Shown piece after piece: positions 48,990-61,895 of a stretch of 64,000 nt of DNA (position 1 is its first letter; every line of letters begins with the position of its first letter). The stretch covers positions 186,001 to 250,000 of the forward strand of contig NZ_JAHFVL010000001.1 of NCBI RefSeq assembly GCF_018599185.1, given 5' to 3'. The position numbers were made by a program, and so were the translations under genes. The notes under the pieces were generated by a model. It did not search any database. It had not been told where the DNA came from and was given only the letters and a program-made list of their open reading frames with translations. This DNA is from Rhodanobacter sp. LX-99. Its GTDB lineage: Bacteria > Pseudomonadota > Gammaproteobacteria > Xanthomonadales > Rhodanobacteraceae.

Positions 48990-50387
48990 ATGGCGTTTCT
49001 GATCGTGCTGGCTGCGCTGTGCTTCCTGATGTTCGCGGCCTATCGCGGCTACAGCGTCATCCTGTTCGCGCCGATCGCCGCGCTGGGCGCGGTGCTGCTG
49101 ACCGACCCGTCGCTGGTGGCGCCGATGTTCACCGGCCTGTTCATGGACAAGATGGTCGGCTTCCTCAAGCTGTACTTCCCGGTGTTCATGCTGGGCGCGG
49201 TGTTCGGCAAGCTGATCGAGCTTTCCGGTTTCTCCAAGTCGATCGTGGCGGCCACCATCGGCCTGGTCGGGCGCAGCCGGGCGATCCTGTCGATCGTGCT
49301 GGTGTGCGCGCTGCTGACCTACGGCGGCGTGTCGCTGTTCGTGGTGGTGTTCGCGGTGTACCCGTTCGCCGCCGAACTCTTTCGCCAGTCCGACATTCCC
49401 AAACGGCTGATCCCCGGCACCATCGCGCTGGGCGCGTTCACCTTCACCATGGATTCGCTGCCGGGCACGCCGCAGATCCAGAACATCATCCCCACGTCGT
49501 TCTTCGGCACCAACACCTGGGCGGCGCCGTGGCTGGGCACGATCGGCGCGCTGTTCATCCTGGTCATCGGCCTGACTTACCTGGACTGGCGCCGACGCAA
49601 GGCCGCCGCGGCCGGCGAGGGCTATGGCGACAACCTGGTCAACGAGCCGGCTCCGTTCGAAGGCGGCAGGCTGGCGCATCCGCTGGTGGCGCTGCTGCCG
49701 CTGGTACTGGTGGGCGCGTGCAACAAGCTGTTCACCGACCTGATCCCGCGCGCCTACGGCGAAACCCAGTCGTTCCTGCCCAGCGTGGTCGGCAACGCCA
49801 AGCCGGTGGTGCAGGAAGTATCCAAGGTCGCCGCGATCTGGGCGGTCGAGGGCGCGCTGCTGGCCGGCATCCTGTGCGTGCTGGTATTCGCCTGGCGTGC
49901 GGTGACCCGGCAGCTGGCCGCCGGCAGCCAGGCCGCGGTCGGCGGTGCGCTGCTGGCGTCGATGAACACGGCTTCCGAATACGGTTTCGGCGCGGTGATC
50001 GCCGCCCTGCCCGGCTTCAAGCTGGTCGCCGACGCGCTGCACACGATCCCGAACCCGCTGCTCAACGAGGCGGTCACCGTCACCGCGCTGGCCGGCATCA
50101 CCGGCTCGGCCTCCGGCGGCATGAGCATCGCGCTGGGCGCGATGGCGGAGACCTTCATCGCCAACGCGAACGCCGCCGGCATCCCGATGGAAGTGCTGCA
50201 CCGGGTCGCCGCGATGGCCTCCGGCGGCATGGACACGCTGCCGCACAACGGCGCGGTGATCACCCTGCTGGCGGTGACCGGACTGACCCACCGGCAGTCC
50301 TACAAGGACATCTTCGCGATCACCGTGATCAAGACCCTGGCGGTGCTGGTGGTGATCGCGGCGTACTATTTCCTCGGCGTGGTGTAA
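48990..50387 (+). CDS. GntP-family permease, probable 3-hydroxybutyrate transporter
   Basis: The 465-residue integral membrane protein has about 12 hydrophobic segments and GntP/CitMHS-type phrases: FPVFMLGAVFGKLIELSGFSKSIV, TYGGVSLFVVVFAVYP, TFTMDSLPGTPQIQNIIPT and GMDTLPHNGAVITLL. The family imports gluconate-type acids; this branch is similar to those annotated as D-beta-hydroxybutyrate permeases. Its divergence from the receptor/PHB-depolymerase unit and shared palindrome support that substrate. GGGGAG eight bases before the ATG fixes the start. Confidence 0.87.
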   Translation: MAFLIVLAALCFLMFAAYRGYSVILFAPIAALGAVLLTDPSLVAPMFTGLFMDKMVGFLKLYFPVFMLGAVFGKLIELSGFSKSIVAATIGLVGRSRAILSIVLVCALLTYGGVSLFVVVFAVYPFAAELFRQSDIPKRLIPGTIALGAFTFTMDSLPGTPQIQNIIPTSFFGTNTWAAPWLGTIGALFILVIGLTYLDWRRRKAAAAGEGYGDNLVNEPAPFEGGRLAHPLVALLPLVLVGACNKLFTDLIPRAYGETQSFLPSVVGNAKPVVQEVSKVAAIWAVEGALLAGILCVLVFAWRAVTRQLAAGSQAAVGGALLASMNTASEYGFGAVIAALPGFKLVADALHTIPNPLLNEAVTVTALAGITGSASGGMSIALGAMAETFIANANAAGIPMEVLHRVAAMASGGMDTLPHNGAVITLLAVTGLTHRQSYKDIFAITVIKTLAVLVVIAAYYFLGVV

Positions 50388-50473
50388 CCGCGCCGACGGC
50401 ATCCCGCAGGCCGCGGCCGTGAGGCCGGCTGAACGGGCGATCGAAATGACGGGCAAGTTGTCACGCAAGTCCG

Positions 50474-50479
50474 TATAAT
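50474..50479 (+). promoter_or_regulatory. Candidate -10 box of typA
   Basis: A perfect TATAAT lies 60 bases before the typA ATG. TTGTCA is present upstream but only 10 bases away, too close to be its partner. Confidence 0.45.
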
Positions 50480-50538
50480 CGGTCAATTCGCCCTTCAAAA
50501 ACCTGCGTGACGGCCACCGAGCCGCCCGAGTCGATCCC

Positions 50539-52365
<1,827 letters not shown>

Positions 52366-52389
52366 GCCGGGCCCTCAGGTGATGAAACG

Positions 52390-52413
52390 GAAGGCCGCCG
52401 CAAGGCGGCCTTC
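52390..52413. terminator. Hairpin between convergent typA and lysR-type genes
   Basis: A perfect 10-bp stem GAAGGCCGCC/GGCGGCCTTC closes a GCAA loop 25 bases after the typA stop. The T tract is weak, so termination may be partial. Confidence 0.65.
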
Positions 52414-52418
52414 TGCTG

Positions 52419-53369
52419 TCAGGCCGACGCAGTTTTCGCTTTCGCGCCCATCACGCGCAACCCCGGCCGCTGCCTTGCCAGCTTGCGCAGCAGTTCGGCG
52501 AACGCCTGCAGGTCGTCGTGCCAGGGCGAGGCATCGCGCCAGTACAGCGCGATCTCGCGGCCCGACGCCGGCCCCTTCAGCCTGGCCAGCGCGACGTTCG
52601 GCATCGAGGCCAGCCGCTCGTGCGCGAGCGCGGGCACCAGCGCGTAGCCGCCGCGCAGGCTGACCAGGGCGGCCAGGCTTTCCAGGCTGACGTCCTGCAC
52701 GTGGCCGTGCTCGCTGCCCTCGCAGTGCAGGCCGTCGGCATGGCTTTCGGCCATCAGCGTGGCCTCGGCCGGATCGAGCTGGTCCAGCGCAATGCTGTCC
52801 CGGCCGGCCAGTGGATGGTCGGCGCGCAGCATCAGTTCCCACGGCTCGAAGAACAGCGGGCGCGAGGCGATCCCGCTGACCGCCGCTGCCGGCGGCGCCA
52901 GCACCGCATCGAGTTCGCCTTCGCTCAAGCGGCGCAACAGGCCGCGCGGCTTGCCCTCGGAAATGCCCAGCCGCGCGCCCGGGAAATGCTGCGGAAACGG
53001 CGCGATCAGGTGCGGCAACAGGTACGGCCCCAGCGAGGCCGGCACGCCCAGCCGCAGCTCGCCGCCGAAGGCGACTTCGCCGGCGCGGGCGACCTGCTGC
53101 AGGTGTTCGGCCGCAGCCAGCACCGCATCGATCTGCTGCAGCAGCCGCTGGCCGCCGGCGGTCGGCACGATCTTCCGGCCGCCGCGCTCGAACAGCGGCG
53201 CGCCCAGCGCCTGCTCGACCTTCTGCACCTGGTGCGACAACCCCGACGGGCTGATGTGCATCGCCCGTGCCGCACTGTTGAAACTGCCGTGGCGATGCAC
53301 CGCCTGCACCAGCGCGAGATCGCGCAGCGAGACGGCGGCCAGGCCCATCGAAATCATCGAATGCTGCAT
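52419..53369 (-). CDS. LysR-family transcriptional regulator
   Basis: The 316-residue protein has the LysR winged helix-turn-helix ([47 protein letters not shown], about residues 15-65) followed by a periplasmic-binding-like effector domain with the two-lobed pattern ([17 protein letters not shown] and later [13 protein letters not shown]). By sequence it is nearest to OxyR/CysB-like regulators but lacks the OxyR cysteine arrangement. It is divergent from acnA, so acnA is the natural candidate target. Two in-frame ATGs follow the first within eight codons, leaving the exact start open. Confidence 0.88.
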   Translation of the reverse strand: MQHSMISMGLAAVSLRDLALVQAVHRHGSFNSAARAMHISPSGLSHQVQKVEQALGAPLFERGGRKIVPTAGGQRLLQQIDAVLAAAEHLQQVARAGEVAFGGELRLGVPASLGPYLLPHLIAPFPQHFPGARLGISEGKPRGLLRRLSEGELDAVLAPPAAAVSGIASRPLFFEPWELMLRADHPLAGRDSIALDQLDPAEATLMAESHADGLHCEGSEHGHVQDVSLESLAALVSLRGGYALVPALAHERLASMPNVALARLKGPASGREIALYWRDASPWHDDLQAFAELLRKLARQRPGLRVMGAKAKTASA

Positions 53370-53539
53370 GTCATCAAAGGCGTTTGCGTGCGGTGGTCAT
53401 CGGGCCCATCCTGTGCGGTGTTGTCGGCCGCGAGCGTTGGCGCAGTGTACCCGCCGGCGCGCAACCCGACAGACGCCCGCAAGCCGTGCACACCGCCCTC
53501 CCGGCGGCACACCGGTTCGCGGCCGCGCAGGGTTTGGGC

Positions 53540-53545
53540 GATAAT
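53540..53545 (+). promoter_or_regulatory. Candidate -10 box of acnA
   Basis: GATAAT followed by TGCTTTTTTG lies 79 bases before the acnA ATG; TTCGCG 18 bases upstream is a weak -35. Confidence 0.4.
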
Positions 53546-53624
53546 TGCTTTTTTGCCGGGCCGGCGACCTCCCCATCGTCATCGTTCGATCATCCCAGCC
53601 GCAGGATCAGCCAGGAGCAGCACC

Positions 53625-56366
<2,742 letters not shown>

Positions 56367-56390
56367 ATTTCGGCGTGACTCCTGCAACGA

Positions 56391-56423
56391 AAAACCGCCC
56401 CGGCTTCCGGGGCGGTTTTTTTC
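56391..56423. terminator. Bidirectional terminator after acnA
   Basis: The stem AACCGCCCCGG/CCGGGGCGGTT with loop CTT is flanked by A5 on the left and T7 on the right, ending both acnA and the convergent lipoprotein gene. Confidence 0.9.
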
Positions 56424-56443
56424 GTGAGAGCCTCAGCGAATCG

Positions 56444-56890
56444 TTACAGCGAATGTTTCCAGCTGGCCGTATAGCAGCGCCATTCGCCGTCTTCCTTGCG
56501 CCACGCCGATTCGACCTGGTACAGGCCCAGCTGGTCGGGCAACAGTCGGCCGCCGCTGGTCAGCGTGACCGTGAAGGTCGCCACCATCCGTTCGCCGCGA
56601 GGCTCGATCGACACCGGCCCCATGGTCACGCCGACGTGCTCGCCGCGTAGCGACAGCAGCCTGACCATGCCGGTCAATCCGCGTCGGTCCAGCTGGCCGG
56701 CATTGCCGTCGAAGTTCTCGCTCAGCGAGGCGCCCACATCGCCGGCCGAACCTGCTTCGGCCGCCTGCGCGACCGACGCGATGGCCGCGCGCACCCGCTC
56801 TTCGTCCGGCGTGCGCCGGCAGGCCGACAGCGCCAGTGCGAACAGCGTGAGAGCGACCAACGCACAGGTGATTTTTCTCGGTGCAATCAT
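56444..56890 (-). CDS. Small lipoprotein, NTF2-like fold, unknown function
   Basis: The 148-residue product has a lipoprotein signal (LFALALSAC, Cys24) and a mature domain that looks like an SnoaL/NTF2-type alpha+beta barrel: a helical start ([17 protein letters not shown]), a conserved Asn/Phe stretch and strands [14 protein letters not shown] and [21 protein letters not shown]. Nothing identifies a ligand or partner. It stands alone, sharing a terminator with acnA, and is divergent from fadD with about 140 bases between. Confidence 0.8.
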   Translation of the reverse strand: MIAPRKITCALVALTLFALALSACRRTPDEERVRAAIASVAQAAEAGSAGDVGASLSENFDGNAGQLDRRGLTGMVRLLSLRGEHVGVTMGPVSIEPRGERMVATFTVTLTSGGRLLPDQLGLYQVESAWRKEDGEWRCYTASWKHSL

Positions 56891-57032
56891 CGACGGAACT
56901 CGCTGCAGTGCGGCTTGCCGCTATACGCGGGCGTATGCTCCAATCCACTGGCGCATGGTCCATGATGGATGCTACCGCCATCCTGATTCCACCATCCGAC
57001 TCGTGGTCATCGACAAACAGGGAACCCAAAGC

Positions 57033-58718
57033 ATGAGCAATGAACGTCCGTGGCTGGAGAACTATCCAGCCGGCGTGCCGGAGCAGATCGATGTCAGTCA
57101 GTATGCCTCGGTGCCGGCGGTGCTGGAGGAAGCTTTCGCCCGCTTCCGCGACCGCCCGGCGTTTGCCAGTTTCGGCCGTCAGCTCAGCTACGGCCAGATC
57201 GATGAGATGAGCCGCCAGTTCGCCGGCTACCTCACCGGTGTGCTCAAGCTCGGCAAGGGCGATCGCATCGCGATCATGATGCCGAACGTATTGCAGTACC
57301 CGATCGCCCTGTTCGGCGCGCTGCGGGCCGGCCTGGTGGTGGTCAACACCAACCCGATGTACACCGCGCGCGAACTGAAGCACCAGCTGGAAGATTCGGG
57401 CGCCAAGGCGATCGTGGTGCTGGACAACTTCGCCGGCACCTTGCAGCACGTGGTGGCCGAGACCGAGGTGCAGCACGTCATCACCACCGGCATCGGCGAC
57501 CTGCTCGGCTTCCCCAAGGGAGCGCTGATCAACTTCGTGCTGAAGCACGTGAAGAAGATGGTGCCCGCGTTCGATCTGCCGCAGGCCGTGCGCTTCCGCG
57601 ACGCGCTGGCGCGCGGCGCGGCGCATCCGCTGCAGCCGGTCACGCTGAGCCACGACGACATCGCCTTCCTGCAATACACCGGCGGCACCACCGGCGTGGC
57701 CAAGGGCGCGATGCTGACCCACCGCAACATGGTGGCGAACATGCTGCAGGCCGCCGCCTGGATCGGCACCGACCTGGTCAAGCCCGGCGAAGAGGTGATC
57801 ATCACCGCGCTGCCGCTGTACCACATCTTCTCGCTGACCGCGAACGGCCTGGTGTTCATGCGCCTGGGCGGCCTCAATTGGCTGATCACCAACCCGCGCG
57901 ACATGCCCGGCTTCGTCAAGGAACTGCGCAAGTCCGGCTTCACCGCGCTGACCGGCGTCAACACGCTGTTCAACGGCCTGCTCAACACGCCCGGTTTTTC
58001 CGAACTGGATTTCTCGAAGCTGCACTTGACCCTGGGCGGCGGCATGGCGGTGCAGCGCGCCGTGGCCGAACGCTGGAAGAAGATCACCGGCTGCACCCTG
58101 GCCGAGGCGTACGGGCTGACCGAGACCTCGCCCGCGGTCTGCATCAATCCGCTCGACCTCAAGGAATACAACGGCTCGATCGGCCTGCCGGTGCCGTCCA
58201 CCAACGTGGCGATCTGGTCGGAAGACGGCACGCCGCTACCCGTCGGCGAGGTCGGCGAACTGATGGTGCATGGCCCGCAGGTGATGAAGGGCTACTGGAA
58301 CCGCCCGGACGAGACCATCAAGGTGCTCGGCGCCGACGGCTGGCTGCACACCGGCGACATCGCGAAGATGGACGCGAACGGATACTTCTACATCGTCGAC
58401 CGCAAGAAGGACATGATCCTGGTGTCCGGCTTCAACGTGTACCCGAATGAGGTCGAGGACGCGGTGATGCAGCACCCCGGCGTACTCGAGGTGGCTGCGG
58501 TCGGCGTGCCCGACGAGCATTCCGGCGAGGTGGTGAAGCTGTTCGTGGTGCGCAAGGACCCGAACCTCACCGAAGAAGCGCTCAAGCAGTTCTGCCGCGA
58601 GAACCTCACCGGCTACAAGCGGCCCAAGCTGATCGAGTTCCGCGACAGCCTGCCGAAGAGCAACGTGGGCAAGATCCTGCGCCGCGAGCTGCGTGACGAA
58701 AAGAAAGCCTCGGCCTGA
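57033..58718 (+). CDS. fadD: Long-chain fatty acid-CoA ligase FadD
   Basis: FadD activates exogenous long-chain fatty acids to acyl-CoA at the inner membrane for beta-oxidation. The 561-residue length equals E. coli FadD. It has the P-loop [18 protein letters not shown], the fatty-acid signature [30 protein letters not shown]... (positions about 445-475), [11 protein letters not shown] and the catalytic lysine in [14 protein letters not shown]. The frame stays open upstream, but [16 protein letters not shown] is the usual start and AGGGAA precedes it. Confidence 0.95.
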   Translation: MSNERPWLENYPAGVPEQIDVSQYASVPAVLEEAFARFRDRPAFASFGRQLSYGQIDEMSRQFAGYLTGVLKLGKGDRIAIMMPNVLQYPIALFGALRAGLVVVNTNPMYTARELKHQLEDSGAKAIVVLDNFAGTLQHVVAETEVQHVITTGIGDLLGFPKGALINFVLKHVKKMVPAFDLPQAVRFRDALARGAAHPLQPVTLSHDDIAFLQYTGGTTGVAKGAMLTHRNMVANMLQAAAWIGTDLVKPGEEVIITALPLYHIFSLTANGLVFMRLGGLNWLITNPRDMPGFVKELRKSGFTALTGVNTLFNGLLNTPGFSELDFSKLHLTLGGGMAVQRAVAERWKKITGCTLAEAYGLTETSPAVCINPLDLKEYNGSIGLPVPSTNVAIWSEDGTPLPVGEVGELMVHGPQVMKGYWNRPDETIKVLGADGWLHTGDIAKMDANGYFYIVDRKKDMILVSGFNVYPNEVEDAVMQHPGVLEVAAVGVPDEHSGEVVKLFVVRKDPNLTEEALKQFCRENLTGYKRPKLIEFRDSLPKSNVGKILRRELRDEKKASA

Positions 58719-58742
58719 GTTCCCCTCAGGTATCCGTAACCG

Positions 58743-58769
58743 AAAACGCCCGCGTATGCGGGCGTTTTT
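58743..58769 (+). terminator. Terminator after fadD
   Basis: AACGCCCGC-GTAT-GCGGGCGTT followed by T5, 24 bases after the fadD stop; A4 on the other side makes it usable from the convergent gene as well. Confidence 0.88.
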
Positions 58770-58789
58770 CATGCGGCGGCCGAGTTCGC

Positions 58790-59158
58790 TCAACCGTCCT
58801 TCCAGTACTCCAGGATATCGGCGTAGCCGCCCAGCAGGTTCCACAACGGCACCTGCTTGTCCTCGGGAATGCGGCTGTACGAAAAACCGATGTGGTGATC
58901 GGAGATGCGCGCCACCACGGCCTCGAGGTGGATATGCAAATTGTTCCCGAAGATCATGTCGAGTACCCAGCTCTGCCCGACATGGCCCGACCAGCCCAAC
59001 GGGCGGCGCAGCAGTGCGCCGGTAGCCGAGATATCCACCAGCTCGGTCGGATGCGACTCGCCGTTGCTGCTCATCAGCACCGTCGTCTCGATCTGCATGC
59101 GCGCCGGACGCAACTGCTCCGGTCCACTGCCATCCTGCCCGTTTTTGTCGATTGCCAT
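58790..59158 (-). CDS. PilZ-domain protein
   Basis: The 122-residue product is a stand-alone PilZ domain: an Arg pair in LRPARMQIETTV and the DISATGALLRRP motif (the D/N-x-S-x-x-G signature) followed by beta-strands VLDMIFGNNLHIHLEAVVARI and DHHIGFSYSRI. PilZ domains bind cyclic di-GMP and steer motility or exopolysaccharide output. The first arginine cluster is less complete than R-x-x-x-R, so nucleotide binding should not be assumed. The frame is open to 59350; I chose the ATG at 59158 because the extra 64 residues have poor codon bias, but the ribosome site spacing is short. Confidence 0.75.
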   Translation of the reverse strand: MAIDKNGQDGSGPEQLRPARMQIETTVLMSSNGESHPTELVDISATGALLRRPLGWSGHVGQSWVLDMIFGNNLHIHLEAVVARISDHHIGFSYSRIPEDKQVPLWNLLGGYADILEYWKDG

Positions 59159-60048
59159 CAGCTCCACCACCTGTTTGCGCTTGCGCCCGGCAAGAGCGCT
59201 GTGTTCAACATCGTCCTGAAATCTTTCTGCTGCATCCTTCGCCGACAACGCCGTTGCGCCGCGTTGGTCGGGATTGCCAACCGTTTCCAAGCAATCGTCG
59301 TGCCATCCCGCCGCCTCATCGGACGGCGCCGCCATCGCATCGGACCGCATTGCGATCCGGGCTCGGCCGGAATCCGCACCACACTCGTGCCGTCAGGACA
59401 TCGTCCATCACTCCGTTCACGGTCGACGAACGCGACGCTGACGCCGGCCCGGCTCATTTCGACACATTAGGTCACATGCCGCCCTTTCCGTACCGGACGC
59501 ATCGGTTTTCCGGGCACAATCCGCGTATTGTGCCCGTCGAGAACACCCGCGCGAAACAGGCAAGCGCACCGGATCGCCATCGCCGCCAACCGCGGCAGCG
59601 TCGGTTGGCTCGCGCTGGACTTGGTGCCGGCTAACCGCTACTCTTGACCCACGCGTGGCTCCATGGAAAATGTTTGCCGAGCACTTCCGGCACCCGTGGC
59701 GTCCATTCGACCGCTCTCGAACTGACCAGTGAACAGCCGGTGGCGTCGTTTCCCGCCCTCCCTGGCTCGCTTGGCGTCGTTGCCGTGGCTGACAACCCGC
59801 AGTGGGCGCGCGATGGTCGCTGGAGACCTGCCTGACCGAACCACCATCGAGTGGCTTCGTCATGCCCGTCGTGACGGTGGCGTCCACCGCGCATGGACCG
59901 AACAAGTGTGAAGAACGCAGTACCCCGGGAATGCCGCCTCACCGCCGCGTTCCGAGTACGGACATCCCATGCCGCGTCGGCTTGTGAATGACTCCGATCA
60001 TGTTGAACGCACTGCCAGCCGCTGAAGACGGCCCCATGACATGCATTG
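59159..60048. other. Gene-poor interval before scpA
   Basis: No convincing gene was found in these 890 bases. Several frames of 60-160 codons are open on both strands, but none has good codon bias, a ribosome site and a recognisable protein. The region contains a 9+6+9 perfect inverted repeat at 59512-59535. It may hold decayed coding sequence, a small RNA or regulatory DNA for scpA. Confidence 0.5.
59512..59535. promoter_or_regulatory. Perfect 24-base inverted repeat
   Basis: GGGCACAAT, a six-base spacer, and ATTGTGCCC form an exact inverted repeat in the gene-poor interval. It could be a dimeric regulator site or an RNA hairpin; no T run follows. Confidence 0.5.
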
Positions 60049-60981
60049 ATGAGCACTGAGCCCGTCGAGCCACAGAGCCCGGTTACCGCACCGCAGGACG
60101 CGTTTGCGTCGGTACCTCAACAGCAGGAAATGCCGCTGGCCATCGTGCGTGGCCAACCGATGCTGCAGATGCCGCAGGACCTGTACATCCCGCCGGACGC
60201 GCTCGAGGTCATCCTGGAATCGTTCGAGGGTCCGCTGGACCTGCTGCTGTACCTGATTCGCCGGCAGAACCTGGACATCCTGGATATCCCGGTCGCCGAG
60301 ATCACCCGGCAGTACATGACCTACATCGAGTTGATGCGGGACGTGATGCGACTGGAGCTGGCGGCCGAATACCTGCTGATGGCCGCGATCCTGGCCGAGA
60401 TCAAGTCGCGGCTGCTGCTGCCGCGGCCCCCGATCGAGGAAGGGCTGGAAGAGGACCCCCGTGCCGAACTGGTACGGCGCCTGCAGGAGTACGAGCGGTT
60501 CAAGCGGGCGGCCGAGGACATCGAGGCCATGCCACGGATGGAGCGCGACAGCGTGGCGGTGCATGCCGACGTGGGCGAACGCAACGTGATCAGGTTGCCG
60601 CCGCCGCTGGAGCTGACCGAGCTGCTGCTGGCACTGAAGGACGTGATGCACCGGGCCGAACTGTTCGGGCATCACGCGATCAAGCGCGAGGCGCTCAGCG
60701 TGCGCCAGCGCATGGGCGAACTGCTGAGCCGGCTCGACGACAGCAGCTTCCACCGCTTCGAGAGCCTGTTCGACATCAGCGAAGGCCGCCTCGGCATCGT
60801 GGTGACGTTCCTGGCAATGCTGGAGCTGGCCAAGGAAATGCTGGTCGAGATCGTCCAGGAAGAGCCGCTGGCGCCGATATACGTAAAGGCGAAGGTGAGC
60901 CACGCCGAAGAACCCGTCGACGCACCGGCGGACGACGCACAAGCGGGCGAGTCGGCACTGATCGAATCGTCCGGCGAATGA
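60049..60981 (+). CDS. scpA: Segregation and condensation protein A
   Basis: ScpA is the kleisin subunit that bridges SMC heads and recruits ScpB, helping to fold and segregate the chromosome. The 310-residue protein has the N-terminal SMC-binding region (EVILESFEGPLDLLLYLIRRQNLDILDIP), the middle segment AEYLLMAAILAEIKSRLLLPRP and the C-terminal winged helix (VVTFLAMLELAKEML). A 45-residue Pro/Gln-rich start precedes the core. The ATG at 60049 lacks a strong ribosome site. It is followed by scpB after 50 bases. Confidence 0.95.
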   Translation: MSTEPVEPQSPVTAPQDAFASVPQQQEMPLAIVRGQPMLQMPQDLYIPPDALEVILESFEGPLDLLLYLIRRQNLDILDIPVAEITRQYMTYIELMRDVMRLELAAEYLLMAAILAEIKSRLLLPRPPIEEGLEEDPRAELVRRLQEYERFKRAAEDIEAMPRMERDSVAVHADVGERNVIRLPPPLELTELLLALKDVMHRAELFGHHAIKREALSVRQRMGELLSRLDDSSFHRFESLFDISEGRLGIVVTFLAMLELAKEMLVEIVQEEPLAPIYVKAKVSHAEEPVDAPADDAQAGESALIESSGE

Positions 60982-61031
60982 ACGACATCCACTGAGCGGT
61001 ACCGATCAAACCGGCATCCGAACCCAAGGTT

Positions 61032-61895
61032 ATGCAGATCGAGCAACTCAAACCCATCATCGAGGCCGCCCTGCTGGCCTCCACCCAGCCGATGACCGCG
61101 CAGCAGCTGGGCGAGCTGTTCAACGAGGCCGACGACGTCAACCGCGAGCAGATCGCCAAGGCGCTCGAGGCGCTGGCGGAGGACTGCAGCGGCCGCGGCA
61201 TCGAGCTGAAGGAGGTGGCTTCCGGCTTCCGCTACCAGGTGCGCCAGGACGTGCACCCGTGGATCTCGCGGATGTGGACCGAGCGGCCCAGCCGCTATTC
61301 GCGCGCGCTGCTGGAAACGCTGGCGTTGATCGCCTACCGCCAGCCGATCACCCGTCCCGAGATCGAGCAGATCCGTGGCGTGGTGGTGTCGTCCAACATC
61401 ATCAAGACGATGGAGGAGCGCGAGTGGATCCGCGTCGTCGGCTACCGCGACGTGCCCGGCAAGCCGGCGCTGTTCGGCACCACCCGCGCCTTCCTCGACT
61501 ACTTCAACCTGAAATCGCTGGACCAGTTGCCGCCGCTGTCGGAAATCCGCGACATGGAGGACCCGCAATTGCGCTTCGAGCCGGATCCCCTGCCCGCCCG
61601 CATCGTGCGCGACCTGCCGATCGATCCGGACGAGGAGGCTCCCGCCGATGAACAAGCCGGCGGCAGCAACATGAACGACACCGAGTATCAAGCATCCGCG
61701 GACGCCGCCGATGCCGACGACAGCGCCATCGCGACCGCCGCCGACGCGCCGGCCACTTCCGAATCCGACGAAGCAGGCTCCGACATGAGCCTGCCCGCCG
61801 AGACCCTGACAACCACTGCCGACGAGGCAGCGAACCCCGCCGCGGACGTCGAACCCGACACCGCCGAGCAAGATCCCGAGGAGTACCGCGCATGA
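61032..61895 (+). CDS. scpB: Segregation and condensation protein B
   Basis: ScpB dimers bind the ScpA kleisin through two winged-helix domains. The 287-residue product has both, roughly residues 8-85 and 90-165 (RYSRALLETLALIAYRQPITRPEIEQIRGV and GKPALFGTTRAFLDYFNL), followed by an acidic, Ala/Asp/Glu-rich disordered tail of about 100 residues that core family members lack. Its stop codon overlaps the rluB start by four bases (ATGA). Confidence 0.95.
   Translation: MQIEQLKPIIEAALLASTQPMTAQQLGELFNEADDVNREQIAKALEALAEDCSGRGIELKEVASGFRYQVRQDVHPWISRMWTERPSRYSRALLETLALIAYRQPITRPEIEQIRGVVVSSNIIKTMEEREWIRVVGYRDVPGKPALFGTTRAFLDYFNLKSLDQLPPLSEIRDMEDPQLRFEPDPLPARIVRDLPIDPDEEAPADEQAGGSNMNDTEYQASADAADADDSAIATAADAPATSESDEAGSDMSLPAETLTTTADEAANPAADVEPDTAEQDPEEYRA

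Noticed and set aside
50458..50479. TTGTCA plus TATAAT as a complete typA promoter
   Set aside because: The hexamers are only 10 bases apart, too close for a sigma-70 promoter; only the -10 box is reported.
59158..59457. A 99-codon minus-strand frame upstream of the PilZ gene
   Set aside because: Arg-rich and repetitive, no ribosome site with normal spacing and no recognisable protein; kept only as part of the gene-poor interval.
59729..59911. A GTG-started 60-codon plus-strand frame (ends TIEWLRHARRDGGVHRAWTEQV in part)
   Set aside because: Codon bias is mediocre and neither a ribosome site nor a family was found; could be a gene remnant but cannot be supported.
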